Counted from the first letter of the stretch, positions 34,633 through 43,864 are shown. The stretch is 64,000 bases of DNA from Darwinimomas sp963643215 (GCA_963643215.1 CAVIJY010000001.1:13325-77324), one strand, 5' to 3'. Program-made: numbers and translations. The notes: generated from the letters alone by a model not told the origin.

Positions 34633-36285
34633 TCAATCTCCAAGCATATTTCTGATAGCCTTCGGAGTTCTGTAATTCCACGAAGATATCTTGATTCCGC
34701 TTCTGCGGCTGGCGGCATGAACGATCTGTCCGTTGCCGATATAGATGGCCACATGATTGATGGTTCCGGAGGAATTGGCGTAGAATATCAAATCTCCCGG
34801 ACGCATAGTATCCGATGTCACTCTGGTTCCCATCTGCGCCTGTGAGCCCGAATAATGCGGAAGGCTGACTCCGTACTCCTTCATGATCTGCATGGTAAAT
34901 CCGGAGCAGTCGCATCCGTTTGTCAGGGATGTTCCTCCCCAGACATAGGGATTGCCTACAAACTGAAGGGCATAGTTAACCAGTGAGTTTCTTATGCGGC
35001 TCGAATTTGCAGCAGCCTCTTCAAGCGGAGAAAACTTTATAGCCTCATTCAGGGCATACCTTACATCAAGGTACTGAGATGACGCAAATGCTGTCAGATC
35101 ATCCTCAAGTTCGATCTCTACCCATCCGTCGAGCTGACTCACAACCAGATATCTTTCGGCATTGGTAACCTGCGTCCATACCGTAGCCTCCTGATTCGGC
35201 TCTGTTCTGACATTCAGCACATCGGTATTGACTATGGCCATCAGCTGTGCCTGCTGAAGCGCAAGCTCCTTTGCCGCCTCTCCGGTGGTTATGTATTCAG
35301 CCTTGACATATCCGCGAACCGCACCCGATTTGATTCTATACCAGCCGTCGAGCTTTTCAACTATATCACAGGCCGCCTTGGATGTGAGCTTTCCTATGAT
35401 CTTGCCGTTCTCACTTGGTTCCTCGCGGATATTCAGATAGCTTGTTGTATTGGATATTCCCAGATTGTCATACATATTGACAACCATGGATCGCATATCA
35501 AGCTTTCTGGCCTCGTTCAGGCACGGGCGGATCTCCACATAGTCCTTGAACAGATATCCGCTCGGGATCTTTACCCAATCCCCCTCTACAGCAAGAACCT
35601 CGTATCTTTCACCCTCAAGAGCCGTCGCCACAACATCGCTTTCCCGCGACGCCTCGCTTCTGATATTCAGCTCATCGGTCATCACGATGGCGCGATCCTT
35701 TACATTGTCTGCAGCCAGCGCAGCCGCGGCATCTCCGGTCAGCAGATAGCTTGTGCTTATGTATCCTTCAAATCCTCCGGAGCTGATAAGCGCCCATCCG
35801 GAGCCGTCATCGCTGAGTACCTCGCAGGCGCTGTAATTGTACATCTTGCCGATTATATGCGAGTCTGCGCTGCCGTTCTCTCTGACATTCAGATATGCCC
35901 CGTCTCCTACATCCACTATACCCAGATCATGATAGGATGAGATCACCTCGTCTTTGATGCGCGCTTTTTCGGCCTCCTCGGCGCGGATGCTCTCCTCTGC
36001 GGACTCCTGAGCCGCAAGTGATTCCGCCTCGATCCGGGCCTGTTCGCTCTGTGCGATGCTTTCCTGTCTCGCCTGCTCCGAATGCTTCGCACATGATCTT
36101 GCCGTTGCAGAGATTATCAGAATCAATATGAGGAGCAGCACCAATGATGCCGAAATCATGATAGGCACCTTTTTTGTATTCAGCGTTCTTTTAAATCTCA
36201 GAAATTTAAGTCTTTTCTGAAAATCGTCCTTAAAAAGATTGTCGTAGTCGCTTTTCAGATCATCAAGCTTATTCTTCAAATTCAT
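34633..36285 (-). CDS. SH3-domain NlpC/P60 cell-wall hydrolase
   Basis: 550-residue membrane-anchored wall hydrolase. A cytosolic basic/coiled N-terminus (about 1-38) precedes one transmembrane helix (about 40-62), a Glu/Ala-rich spacer (about 65-110) and four bacterial SH3-like domains (about 120-180, 195-245, 275-325 and 348-400), recognisable by repeated LNVRxxP/LNIREEP motifs. The C-terminal NlpC/P60 domain (about 435-550) has the catalytic Cys in NGCDCSGFTM, His in INHVAIYIGNGQIVHA and the following polar residue. It likely cleaves stem peptides. It heads the ftsK-murE-murF cluster; no strong ribosome-binding site or promoter is visible upstream. Confidence 0.93.
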   Translation of the reverse strand: MNLKNKLDDLKSDYDNLFKDDFQKRLKFLRFKRTLNTKKVPIMISASLVLLLILILIISATARSCAKHSEQARQESIAQSEQARIEAESLAAQESAEESIRAEEAEKARIKDEVISSYHDLGIVDVGDGAYLNVRENGSADSHIIGKMYNYSACEVLSDDGSGWALISSGGFEGYISTSYLLTGDAAAALAADNVKDRAIVMTDELNIRSEASRESDVVATALEGERYEVLAVEGDWVKIPSGYLFKDYVEIRPCLNEARKLDMRSMVVNMYDNLGISNTTSYLNIREEPSENGKIIGKLTSKAACDIVEKLDGWYRIKSGAVRGYVKAEYITTGEAAKELALQQAQLMAIVNTDVLNVRTEPNQEATVWTQVTNAERYLVVSQLDGWVEIELEDDLTAFASSQYLDVRYALNEAIKFSPLEEAAANSSRIRNSLVNYALQFVGNPYVWGGTSLTNGCDCSGFTMQIMKEYGVSLPHYSGSQAQMGTRVTSDTMRPGDLIFYANSSGTINHVAIYIGNGQIVHAASRRSGIKISSWNYRTPKAIRNMLGD

Positions 36286-36384
36286 GCGATATTTTATAAA
36301 TCCTTTGTCTTTTTTTGAAATCAGCCGTCTTGATCTGCCTGCTCCGTCCGCATGCAGAACTTACAACTTCCAACCACAAAGTAT

Positions 36385-36602
36385 GGTTCGGGTGTCAAAA
36401 CACCCGAACCTCTGGTTACACGGATTGTTCCGTGCTACGCACTCCCACAATCCTGTCTCAATTCGGATTCTCGTGGCGCTTTCGCCCCACTTCATCCTCA
36501 TTGAGAGGCGTGTCATAAGCGCTTTCTCCCACTGACATGCCCTTAAAGGAACTTGCTGCGCGTCGCAGCATGTCGTGGGAGAAACGTTTTGACACTGTAA
36601 CC
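36385..36602. mobile_element. MITE-like element copy D (218 bp)
   Basis: Inward ends are GGTTCGGGTGTCAAAAC and GGTTACAGTGTCAAAAC, which match at 14 of 17 positions. Perfect 6-bp direct repeats AAGTAT abut both ends (36379-36384 and 36603-36608). The left end folds as an 11-bp hairpin (36385-36410) with a CAAA loop. Inside are the CGTGCTACGCAC and CTCAATTCGG...CATTGAG hairpins and the perfect GCTGCGCGTCGCAGC. It has no coding capacity. The intact ends and duplications suggest a fairly recent insertion. Confidence 0.88.
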
Positions 36603-36615
36603 AAGTATATCACAT

Positions 36616-36644
36616 TTGACAAGCCAATACAGTTTAAATATACT
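36616..36644 (+). promoter_or_regulatory. Promoter of the COG2426 membrane-protein gene
   Basis: Perfect TTGACA (36616-36621), a 17-base spacer and TATACT (36639-36644). It starts eight bases after the flanking direct repeat of copy D, so the repeat inserted immediately upstream of a working promoter. Transcription would begin near 36651. Confidence 0.85.
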
Positions 36645-36720
36645 GTGTGTGCCGTGAGCACAGGGCTGCGGCTTACCTCTTTTGTATCTGTATGCATAAA
36701 GACAGAAAGACAGAAACCCT

Positions 36721-37242
36721 ATGGTTGAAAAGCTTGTAAAATCTATATTGGGATTATTTGCGGGGCTTACAGCTCTTCCGTTCGGAAAGCAGGCGATTGT
36801 ATTCATCATATCCCTGATGCCCGTGCTGGAGCTGCGCGGCGGACTTATCGCAGCGGCACTTCTGAAGATGGACCCGGTTCAAAGCTATCTCATCTCCATG
36901 ATCGGCAATATCATCCCGGTTCCGTTTATTCTTTTATTCTTTGATTCAATACTCCAGAAGATGCGTGCCAGCAGCATTCCGGTCTTCAGATCCTTCACGC
37001 AGTGGGTAGACAGACGGGTTGAAAAAAATCGCGGCCAGATTGAAAAGTACGGCTTCTGGGGGCTGGCTGTTTTTGTAGGAATCCCGCTTCCCGGAACCGG
37101 AGCATGGACGGGATGTATGATCGCCTCGGTTCTGCATATGAATCGCACAGAGGCATTCAAATCCGTTATGATAGGCATTCTTATGGCGAGTGTCATCATG
37201 ATGCTTGTCAGCTTCGGAGTCATCTCCGGCCTTGTCGGATAG
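36721..37242 (+). CDS. COG2426 small membrane protein (annotated in relatives as small multidrug export protein)
   Basis: 173-residue integral membrane protein. It contains LMPVLELRGGLIAAALLKM, MIGNIIPVPFILLFF, and EKYGFWGLAVFVGIPLPGTGAWTGCMIASVL, all typical of COG2426; the paired P-x-E-x-RGG and P-L-P-G-T-G-A-W-T-G motifs resemble the re-entrant loops of DedA/SNARE-like transporters. The export function is only a database label. The ATG lacks a clear Shine-Dalgarno sequence despite a consensus promoter. Monocistronic, convergent with yebC. Confidence 0.85.
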   Translation: MVEKLVKSILGLFAGLTALPFGKQAIVFIISLMPVLELRGGLIAAALLKMDPVQSYLISMIGNIIPVPFILLFFDSILQKMRASSIPVFRSFTQWVDRRVEKNRGQIEKYGFWGLAVFVGIPLPGTGAWTGCMIASVLHMNRTEAFKSVMIGILMASVIMMLVSFGVISGLVG

Positions 37243-37284
37243 GCAGCAAATCCGGGAATATAACCGAAATCGAATCGGATCATG

Positions 37285-37321
37285 AAGGAAGGTGGGAACC
37301 TTATCGGCTCCCACCTTCCTT
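37285..37321. terminator. Convergent terminator between the COG2426 gene and yebC
   Basis: A 13-bp perfect inverted repeat (AAGGAAGGTGGGA with TCCCACCTTCCTT) with an 11-base loop. It lies 42 bases after the COG2426 stop and five bases after the yebC stop, so it can serve both strands. The T tracts are short on both sides. Confidence 0.8.
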
Positions 37322-37325
37322 ATAC

Positions 37326-38057
37326 TCATTCCTCATCCCAGTTGTGATACACATTCTGGACATCATCATCCTCATCGAGCAGATCTATGATCCTGTTCAT
37401 CTTCTTTATATCATCCTCGGATGTAAGCTTGGCCCATGTCTGCGGGATCATGGTAACCTCCGCCTGAGCCATAGGTATCTTTTCAGTCTCAAGCTTTTCC
37501 CGTACAAGCGAGAAGCTGTCCGGATCCGTGATGATCTCAAAGACATCATCCTCCTCGCTGAAATCCTCCGCTCCCGCGTCAAGCGCAAGCATCATCAGAT
37601 CATCGGCCTCCATCTCACATTCCTCTTTGTCAACAATGATCTGACCCTTTTTGTCGAACATGAAACTTACGCATCCCTGCGAGCCTACATTGCCGCCGCC
37701 CTTGGTAAAGGCGGCGCGTACATTTGCCGCCGTTCTGTTGTTGTTGTCTGTAAGAGTCTCAACGATGATGGCAACCCCGCTCGGCCCGTATCCCTCATAG
37801 GTGTTCTGCGAATAATTTATAGAGCCTGCATCCCCTGCAGCCTTCTTTATGCCTCTGTCTATGGTGTCGTTCGGCACATTGTTGGCCTTGGCCTTGGCGA
37901 TTACATCACGCAGCTTGGAGTTGTTGGCAGGATCAGGACCGCCCTCCTTTACCGCTACCGCTATCTCACGGCCGATGATAGTGAATATCTTGCCTTTTGC
38001 GGCATCGTTTTTTTCTTTTTTGTGCTTGATGTTGGCGAATTTTGAATGTCCTGACAT
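37326..38057 (-). CDS. YebC/TACO1-family protein
   Basis: 243-residue YebC family protein, starting MSGHSKFANIKHKKEKNDAAKGKIFTIIGREI, the family hallmark. The N-terminal domain is followed by TYEGYGPSGVAIIVETLTDNNNRT and the acidic C-terminal domain. Members act as DNA-binding regulators or as factors relieving ribosome stalling at proline runs; the sequence does not decide between these. The ATG at 38057 has AGAGGAGA upstream; the longer open frame lacks this. It follows rex by about 19 bases and is probably cotranscribed. Confidence 0.92.
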   Translation of the reverse strand: MSGHSKFANIKHKKEKNDAAKGKIFTIIGREIAVAVKEGGPDPANNSKLRDVIAKAKANNVPNDTIDRGIKKAAGDAGSINYSQNTYEGYGPSGVAIIVETLTDNNNRTAANVRAAFTKGGGNVGSQGCVSFMFDKKGQIIVDKEECEMEADDLMMLALDAGAEDFSEEDDVFEIITDPDSFSLVREKLETEKIPMAQAEVTMIPQTWAKLTSEDDIKKMNRIIDLLDEDDDVQNVYHNWDEE

Positions 38058-38076
38058 GTATATCTCCTCTTGATGT

Positions 38077-38733
38077 TTATATTGAACGGTTTTTACTTTT
38101 TTCCTGCACCATTGAATTGGCTCTGTAGGAAAGACGCATAAGGGATTCGGACAGATGCACATTTTCCACAACCACATCATCCGGTGTGTCCAGATCAACC
38201 GTTGCAAAGTTCCAGATTGCCTTTATTCCTGCGTCCATCATAGTCTTGGCCACAGTCACGGCCTGTGATTTAGGAACGCACAGAGCACCGATCTTCACAT
38301 TGTTGCTTCTGACATAATCCGCCATATCATCCGTGGAAAGTATCGGAATGTCTCCGACCTTTGTACCTATGAGTTCGGGATTGATATCAAAAAGAGCGAC
38401 GATCTGAAAGCTTTGGTTCTGGTGCTGTTCATAGTTTGCGATAGCCTGTGCCAGCTTTCCCGCTCCCACCATGATCACCTTTTGATAGTTATCTATGCCG
38501 AGTATCTTCTCTATCTCACTGTAGAGATGTCTGACATTATAACCATACCCCTGCTGTCCGAAGCCTCCGAAATTGTTCAGATCCTGTCTGATCTGTGATG
38601 CGGTCACGCGCATCCGCGCCGCAAGATCCTTAGAAGAGATACGCTCGATCCCCTCCTCCATGATCAGACTCAGATACCGATAATATCTCGGAAGACGCGA
38701 AATGACGGCAGATGAAACCTGCTGTTCTACCAT
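38077..38733 (-). CDS. rex: Redox-sensing transcriptional repressor Rex
   Basis: NADH/NAD-ratio sensor that represses fermentative and respiratory genes when NADH is low. An N-terminal winged helix (RLPRYYRYLSLIMEEGIERISSKDLAARMRVTASQIRQDL) precedes a Rossmann domain with VGAGKLAQAIANYE and a C-terminal domain-swapped helix. The protein has 218 residues from the ATG at 38733, chosen for AGGAGG upstream. It has its own consensus promoter. No Rex-type palindrome (TTGTTAAN4TTAACAA) is seen in its leader. Confidence 0.95.
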   Translation of the reverse strand: MVEQQVSSAVISRLPRYYRYLSLIMEEGIERISSKDLAARMRVTASQIRQDLNNFGGFGQQGYGYNVRHLYSEIEKILGIDNYQKVIMVGAGKLAQAIANYEQHQNQSFQIVALFDINPELIGTKVGDIPILSTDDMADYVRSNNVKIGALCVPKSQAVTVAKTMMDAGIKAIWNFATVDLDTPDDVVVENVHLSESLMRLSYRANSMVQEKSKNRSI

Positions 38734-38861
38734 ACCTGATGTTACCTCCTGCAAATGATGCATGCAGATGTATATATCTACCTACCTGATGACTCCCGTC
38801 CGATATGCGCCGGCATGCTCATATGGGCATGATTAACCAAGCTCCCGGCCGGGACTTTTAA

Positions 38862-38890
38862 AGTATAATTTTTGATATTTGCCTTGTCAA
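38862..38890 (-). promoter_or_regulatory. Promoter of rex-yebC
   Basis: On the minus strand, TTGACA (38890-38885), a 17-base spacer and TATACT (38867-38862). It lies between the dusB stop and rex. A CCCGGCCGGG palindrome follows at about 38845-38854, near the expected transcription start, and could be an operator or a leader hairpin. Confidence 0.85.
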
Positions 38891-38896
38891 ATCTTT

Positions 38897-39877
38897 TTAT
38901 AGTTCGCTCTGCGACATCACAAAATCAGCAATGAGCCCCAGCATGCCGTTCGGGCTTTCCGTTTTATTGACATGCTCGCGAAATGCTGCTCCGCCCCGCA
39001 TACCTCTGGAATACCAGGCGAGGTGCTTTCTCATCTCCAGCACGCCCTGCCTTTCACCTCTGAGCTGTATCTGCAGCAGCATATGCCGGCGCATCATATC
39101 GCCAAGCTCCTCTGCAGTTGGTACATATGACGCTTTTGCAGTATCATCACAGCCGTCGGTTTTCTGCGCTCTGAAAACCCACGGATTGCCGCATGCCGCC
39201 CGGGCAACCATGACGCCGTCACAGCCCGTTTCCTGTCTCATCCTTGCGGCATCACCGCAACCTGCCACATCCCCGTTTCCTATGACCGGAATGGATACTG
39301 CCTGCTTTACGGCGCGTATTATATCCCAGTCCGCCTTCCCGTGATAATACTGCTGCCTTGTCCTAGCATGAACCGCGATAGCCGAAGCGCCGCTCTCCTG
39401 CAGTATATGCGCCAGCTCGGGCGCATTTACATGCTCCTCATCAAAACCCTTTCTTATCTTGACGGTAACAGGCTTTTTTACTGCTTTGACAAGAGCCTCT
39501 ATGATCCGCCCTGCCAGAGGAGGATCCTTCATGAGCGCCGAGCCCTCGCCGTTTCCGACTACCTTGGGAACCGGACATCCCATATTGAAATCAATGATCT
39601 GCCACGGCCCGTCCTCAAGGATCCGCGCCGCCTCTGCCACAACATCCGGCTCCGATCCGAACAGCTGAAGCCCCAGAGGGGTATCTCCGTCGCAGCTTTT
39701 CAGCAGCTCAGCCGTGTTTTTATTTTTATAGAGCACGGCCTTGGCACTCACCATCTCCGTATAGGCAAGCGCAGCGCCCATCTCGCGGCAAAGCATGCGA
39801 AAGGGAAGATCCGTAACTCCCGCCATAGGCCCGAGAATCATCGCATTATCCGCAATATCAACCGTCCCAATCCTCAT
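38897..39877 (-). CDS. dusB: tRNA-dihydrouridine synthase (DusB type)
   Basis: FMN enzyme that reduces uridines in the tRNA D-loop (326 residues). Visible are the start region APMAGVTDLPFRMLCREMGA-like (here LGPMAGVTDLPFRML), the active-site Cys in DFNMGCPVPKVVGNGEGSALM, the HARTRQQYYHG block and the FMN phosphate site VIGNGDVAGCGDAARM. The ribosome-binding site GGAGG is four to five bases upstream. Directly upstream of that site lies a 43-base hairpin repeat also found before the M16C peptidase gene. Which uridines it modifies cannot be read from sequence. Confidence 0.93.
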   Translation of the reverse strand: MRIGTVDIADNAMILGPMAGVTDLPFRMLCREMGAALAYTEMVSAKAVLYKNKNTAELLKSCDGDTPLGLQLFGSEPDVVAEAARILEDGPWQIIDFNMGCPVPKVVGNGEGSALMKDPPLAGRIIEALVKAVKKPVTVKIRKGFDEEHVNAPELAHILQESGASAIAVHARTRQQYYHGKADWDIIRAVKQAVSIPVIGNGDVAGCGDAARMRQETGCDGVMVARAACGNPWVFRAQKTDGCDDTAKASYVPTAEELGDMMRRHMLLQIQLRGERQGVLEMRKHLAWYSRGMRGGAAFREHVNKTESPNGMLGLIADFVMSQSEL

Positions 39878-39889
39878 GGTTTTCCTCCG

Positions 39890-39932
39890 GATTCAAGCAT
39901 GAGTTGTGCTTGCACACACTCGTATTTGAATC
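39890..39932 (-). repeat. Intercistronic hairpin repeat, copy 1 (upstream of dusB)
   Basis: 43-base inverted repeat whose outer arms are GATTCAA and TTGAATC. It stands between the DUF6145-like gene and dusB, and its minus-strand 3' end is one base from the GGAGG ribosome-binding site. A second copy at 56409-56451 occupies the same position upstream of another gene. The inner stem has two mismatches compared with copy 2. Confidence 0.8.
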
Positions 39933-39937
39933 GCCTT

Positions 39938-40270
39938 TCAATCTTTTTCTCCGGCTTTGCCGAACATGACACGATAGCACAGCTCGAGCTGACCGAACAG
40001 CTCCTCATTGTCCTGCTGCATCCGTCCGATTCTTATACCGCTTTCTATCTCATCAAAGAGATAATCGCCGTCATCAGCCTCAACTCTTATCATCAGCTTT
40101 CCCTGAGGGGAAAACTCCATGACCAGAACGCCCCCGGCTTCCTCGGTGAATGTCACGCACATGATTTTAAGCTCTTTTTTCACGCGCTCCGGAATCATGT
40201 CGAAGCGAGGGTTAAAATAATATTTCTGGCTGTATGAGCTTGCCGCGCAAAGTACATTTTCCTCATTCAT
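39938..40270 (-). CDS. Conserved small protein, DUF6145-like
   Basis: 110-residue soluble protein without signal peptide or membrane segment. It contains SSYSQKYYFNPRF near the start and KKELKIMCVTFTEEAGGVLVMEF in the middle, and I believe it matches DUF6145, a Lachnospiraceae family of unknown function. I cannot confirm this without a search. It is located between dnaE (14 bases away) and dusB, so it is probably cotranscribed with them. No catalytic motif is visible. Confidence 0.7.
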   Translation of the reverse strand: MNEENVLCAASSYSQKYYFNPRFDMIPERVKKELKIMCVTFTEEAGGVLVMEFSPQGKLMIRVEADDGDYLFDEIESGIRIGRMQQDNEELFGQLELCYRVMFGKAGEKD

Positions 40271-40285
40271 CCTGCAATCTCCTGA

Positions 40286-43200
40286 TCATTTCACGGCAAC
40301 ATTGGCCTTGCCGAACAGCTGCCTGAGCTTTTCGAGAAAACCCTCGTCCGCAGTGACATTCCACTTCGGATCCAGTCGTTTTATCTGTCTGCTTGCCGCG
40401 AGATATACAACTACGGAATCGCTGCCTTCATTATCCGAAAGAGCCTCATACAGCTTTTTCGAGGCGCTTTGATACTGCTCGATATCCTCAAGCCGTATCC
40501 AGACCTCTCTTCCCGAAAGCTTCAGCTCGCGCACTTCCTCTACCAGAAGCTTCCCGTCCGCATCCTCACTTATATCGGCGCGTCCCATGATGAGGACCTT
40601 GGCATCCGCATCAAGCATATGATTGTATTTCATATAATCGCCGGGAAATACAACCAGTTCAAGCGTTCCTGTCATGTCTTCAAGCGTGACAAAGGCCATG
40701 GTCTTACCTGTTTTTGTGACCTTTACGGTTTTATCCGTGATCATGCCGCCTACGGTATAATGCATTCCGTCCTTTGCAGTGCATTCACCGGTCTCATCAT
40801 CATGCTCGAAATCAATGGCATGTGCCGAAGTCCCGGCATCCAGTACATCCTGATAGTCCTCAAGCGGATGTCCTGTCAGATAAAAGCCCAGCATATCCTT
40901 CTCCGCCGCCAGTCTCTCCTCCTTGGTGAAATCATCCACCTCGGGCAGCTTCATGCGAAACTGTGCCTTGCTTTCATCATCGGCTATGTCAAACAGCGAA
41001 TACTGACCGCTTAAGGCATCCTTTTTGCTCTTCAGCTTTCTGTCCATCATCTCGGGGGCTATAAGCACCTTCTGGCGTCTGCTTCCGTCAAGAGAATCGA
41101 GAGCTCCGGCTTTTATAAAGTTGTCCACCGTACGCTTTGTTATATCGGTTCCGGCCATGCGCTCTATAAAATTTTCGAGCGAATCAAAGAGACCGTTGCA
41201 CTCACGCTCCGCAACCACACTCTGAGCCAGGCTTCTTCCGACGCCCTTTATGGCCGACAGGCCGAATCGTATGCCGCTCGCATCCGGAGCTACTGAAAAT
41301 CCGCTGTATCCCTCATTGATATCCGGCGGCAATATTCGTATGCCCATCTGGCGGCATGTAAGCACATATCCGGAGACCTTCCTCGTGACATCCATGACAG
41401 ATGTCATCAGCGCCGCCATAAATTCCAGCGGATAGTAATACTTCAGATATGCCGTCTGATATGCAACATACGCATAGCAGGCTGCATGCGACTTGTTGAA
41501 TGCGTATCTGGCAAAGTCTGTCATCTCATCAAAGATATGATTTGCAATATCTTCCGGTATCCCGTTGGCCACGCATCCCGGCACTCCCTCCTCAGGAAAG
41601 CCATATACAAAATGTGCGCGCTCCTCATCCATGACATGTGCCTTCTTCTTGCTCATGGCACGGCGCACCAGATCGCTTCTGCCCATGGAATATCCGGCAA
41701 GATCACGGACTATCTGCATGACCTGCTCCTGATATACTATGCATCCGTATGTCGGCTTTAATATATGCTCCAGCTGCGGTGTCTCATAAACTATTGACGA
41801 GCTGTCATTTTTGCCTTTCAGATATCTCGGTATAAAATCCATAGGCCCCGGACGATACAGCGAGATACCGGCTATGATATCCTCGAGAGATCCCGGCTTC
41901 AGCTCCTTCATGAATGACTGCATGCCTGCAGACTCCAGCTGGAATATACCGTCCGTATGACCTGAGCCTATGGAATCAAGAACCGCCTTATCATCATAGT
42001 CGATCTTCAGCATATCAAGCTCTGTGCCCAGACGCCTTTTTACCATGGTGCAGGTGTCGTTTATCACCGTCAGAGTCCTGAGCCCGAGAAAGTCCATCTT
42101 CAGAAGTCCAAGCTCCTCAAGGGCCGTCATTGTATACTGGGTGGTTATGGAGCCGTCGGCTGCCTTCGAAAGCGGAACATATTCGTCCACATTCTCACGG
42201 GCGATAACCACTCCTGCGGCATGCATCGATGTGTGCCGCGGAAGCCCCTCAAGCTTGAGGCTCATATCTATCAGATTTTTGATCTCCGGATCCGTGTCGT
42301 ATGCGTCTTTAAGCTCTCTGCTGGTTTCAAGCGCCTTAGTGAGCGTCATGCCAAGCTCGCTCGGAACCATCTTGGCTGTCATGTCGCATTTCGAGTAGGG
42401 AAGATTTAAAGCTCTTCCGACATCCCGTATGACGCCTCTTGCCTGCAGCGTACCGAAGGTGATGATCTGAGCAACACGATCCTTGCCGTATTTTTCAACA
42501 ACATAGTCTATAACCTGCTGGCGTTTTTCGTAGCAGAAGTCCACATCGATATCCGGCATGGACACACGCTCCGGATTCAGAAAGCGCTCGAACAGAAGCT
42601 GGTACCGTATGGGATCTATGTCGGTGATTCCCATGCAGTACGACACAACGCTTCCCGCCGCCGAGCCTCTTCCCGGTCCCACAGGTATATCATGCGTCTT
42701 GGCATAGTTTATGTAGTCCCAGACTATCAGGAAATAATCCACATAGCCCATATTCCGTATGACATCAAGCTCATAGTCCAGGCGCTGCCTCAGCTCCTCG
42801 TCCGCATCCGGATATCTTCGCGAAAAGCCCTCAAGGCATATCGTTTTCAGATATGCAAAAGAATCATCATAGCCCTCCGGAATGACATATTTCGGAAGCT
42901 TTGTCACACCGAATTCGATAGTGACATTACAACGCATGGCGATCTCGTGAGTTCTTTCTATCGCATCCGGTACATACGAAAAAAGCTCACGCATCTCATC
43001 TTCCGGCTTCAGATAGAACTGGTCGCCCTCATATCTCATGCGATCCTTGTCATCTACGGTTTTAGCCGTCTGAATGCACAGCAGGATATCATGTGCCTGT
43101 GCATCCTGCTGCCGGACATAATGCACATCGTTCGTCACCACAAGCTCGATTCCTGTTTCCCGGCTCATACGCATGAGGCTTTGGTTGACAAGTCTCTGCC

Positions 43201-43750
43201 CGGCTATTCCGTGATCCTGAAGCTCAAGAAAGTAATTGCCCTTCCCGAATATCTCCTGAAACTCAAGAGCCGCCTCCTTTGCCTGCTCATACTGATCCCG
43301 CAGGATCAGCCGCGGAATCTCTCCCGCCAGACAGGCAGACAGGCAGATAAGTCCGCCGCTGTACTGACGCAGCAGCTCCTTGTCCACACGCGGCCGATAG
43401 TAAAATCCTTCCGTGAAGCCCTTTGACACCAGCTTTGTGAGATTGGCATAGCCATCATTGTTCTCGGCAAGCAGTATAAGATGATAATATCGCTCATCAT
43501 CCATACCCCGGCTGGACTCGCGGTCAAACCTTGAACCGGGAGCCACATATACCTCGCATCCGATTATGGGCTTGATTCCGGCCTCTCTCGCTGCCTTATA
43601 GAAATCAATCACACCGTACATGACGCCGTGATCGGTTATCGCCATCGAGTCCATACCCAGCTCAGCGCCTCTGGCGATCATATCCTTTATCCTGCCCGAC
43701 GCATCCAGCAGTGAATATTCAGTATGCAGATGTAAATGTGTAAATGCCAT
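40286..43750 (-). CDS. dnaE: DNA polymerase III alpha subunit (DnaE)
   Basis: Replicative polymerase of the DnaE type (1154 residues). The PHP domain opens with HLHTEYSLLDASGRIKDM. The polymerase active site has PDIDVDFCYEKR near residue 400 and the second catalytic Asp near 555 (LLKMDFLGLRTL). Helix-hairpin-helix motifs follow near 830 and an OB-fold domain (about 985-1070, VGGMITDKTVKVTKTGKTMAFVTLEDMTG region). Gram-positive cells usually also have PolC; DnaE then primes lagging-strand synthesis. It follows the Crh-like gene across a GC-rich hairpin. Confidence 0.96.
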   Translation of the reverse strand: MAFTHLHLHTEYSLLDASGRIKDMIARGAELGMDSMAITDHGVMYGVIDFYKAAREAGIKPIIGCEVYVAPGSRFDRESSRGMDDERYYHLILLAENNDGYANLTKLVSKGFTEGFYYRPRVDKELLRQYSGGLICLSACLAGEIPRLILRDQYEQAKEAALEFQEIFGKGNYFLELQDHGIAGQRLVNQSLMRMSRETGIELVVTNDVHYVRQQDAQAHDILLCIQTAKTVDDKDRMRYEGDQFYLKPEDEMRELFSYVPDAIERTHEIAMRCNVTIEFGVTKLPKYVIPEGYDDSFAYLKTICLEGFSRRYPDADEELRQRLDYELDVIRNMGYVDYFLIVWDYINYAKTHDIPVGPGRGSAAGSVVSYCMGITDIDPIRYQLLFERFLNPERVSMPDIDVDFCYEKRQQVIDYVVEKYGKDRVAQIITFGTLQARGVIRDVGRALNLPYSKCDMTAKMVPSELGMTLTKALETSRELKDAYDTDPEIKNLIDMSLKLEGLPRHTSMHAAGVVIARENVDEYVPLSKAADGSITTQYTMTALEELGLLKMDFLGLRTLTVINDTCTMVKRRLGTELDMLKIDYDDKAVLDSIGSGHTDGIFQLESAGMQSFMKELKPGSLEDIIAGISLYRPGPMDFIPRYLKGKNDSSSIVYETPQLEHILKPTYGCIVYQEQVMQIVRDLAGYSMGRSDLVRRAMSKKKAHVMDEERAHFVYGFPEEGVPGCVANGIPEDIANHIFDEMTDFARYAFNKSHAACYAYVAYQTAYLKYYYPLEFMAALMTSVMDVTRKVSGYVLTCRQMGIRILPPDINEGYSGFSVAPDASGIRFGLSAIKGVGRSLAQSVVAERECNGLFDSLENFIERMAGTDITKRTVDNFIKAGALDSLDGSRRQKVLIAPEMMDRKLKSKKDALSGQYSLFDIADDESKAQFRMKLPEVDDFTKEERLAAEKDMLGFYLTGHPLEDYQDVLDAGTSAHAIDFEHDDETGECTAKDGMHYTVGGMITDKTVKVTKTGKTMAFVTLEDMTGTLELVVFPGDYMKYNHMLDADAKVLIMGRADISEDADGKLLVEEVRELKLSGREVWIRLEDIEQYQSASKKLYEALSDNEGSDSVVVYLAASRQIKRLDPKWNVTADEGFLEKLRQLFGKANVAVK

Positions 43751-43826
43751 AGTACCTCACCTGATTAAGAACAGCTCAACTTGCGGATATGCCTGCAGAA
43801 ACCGGAAAATATTCCTTAACACAGTA

Positions 43827-43854
43827 CACGGCGGACCTTTTCGGGTCCGCCGTG
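43827..43854. terminator. GC-rich hairpin between the Crh-like gene and dnaE
   Basis: A perfect 11-bp stem (CACGGCGGACC with GGTCCGCCGTG) and a TTTTCG loop, about 10 bases after the Crh-like stop. A T tract (CGGTTTTT) follows only on the plus strand, opposite to the local genes. On the minus strand the hairpin is followed by TACTGTG, so it would be a weak terminator at best and may stabilise the upstream mRNA. Confidence 0.55.
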
Positions 43855-43864
43855 CGGTTTTTGA

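Larger units (their letters stand above)
36286..36720. other. Divergent intergenic region between the NlpC/P60 and COG2426 genes
   Basis: 435 bases without a gene. It holds, left to right, about 95 bases of AT-rich leader of the minus-strand hydrolase gene with no clear promoter, the 218-bp MITE-like copy D with its 6-bp direct repeats, and the consensus promoter of the plus-strand COG2426 gene followed by about 70 bases of leader. Confidence 0.8.

Noticed and set aside
38764..38896. Rex operator in the rex leader
   Set aside because: A TTGGTTAA half-site is present on the minus strand, but there is no second half at the right spacing.
43827..43854. Strong terminator for the Crh-like gene
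   Set aside because: The stem is perfect, but the T tract is on the plus strand; on the minus strand no T-rich sequence follows, so it is listed only as a low-confidence hairpin.
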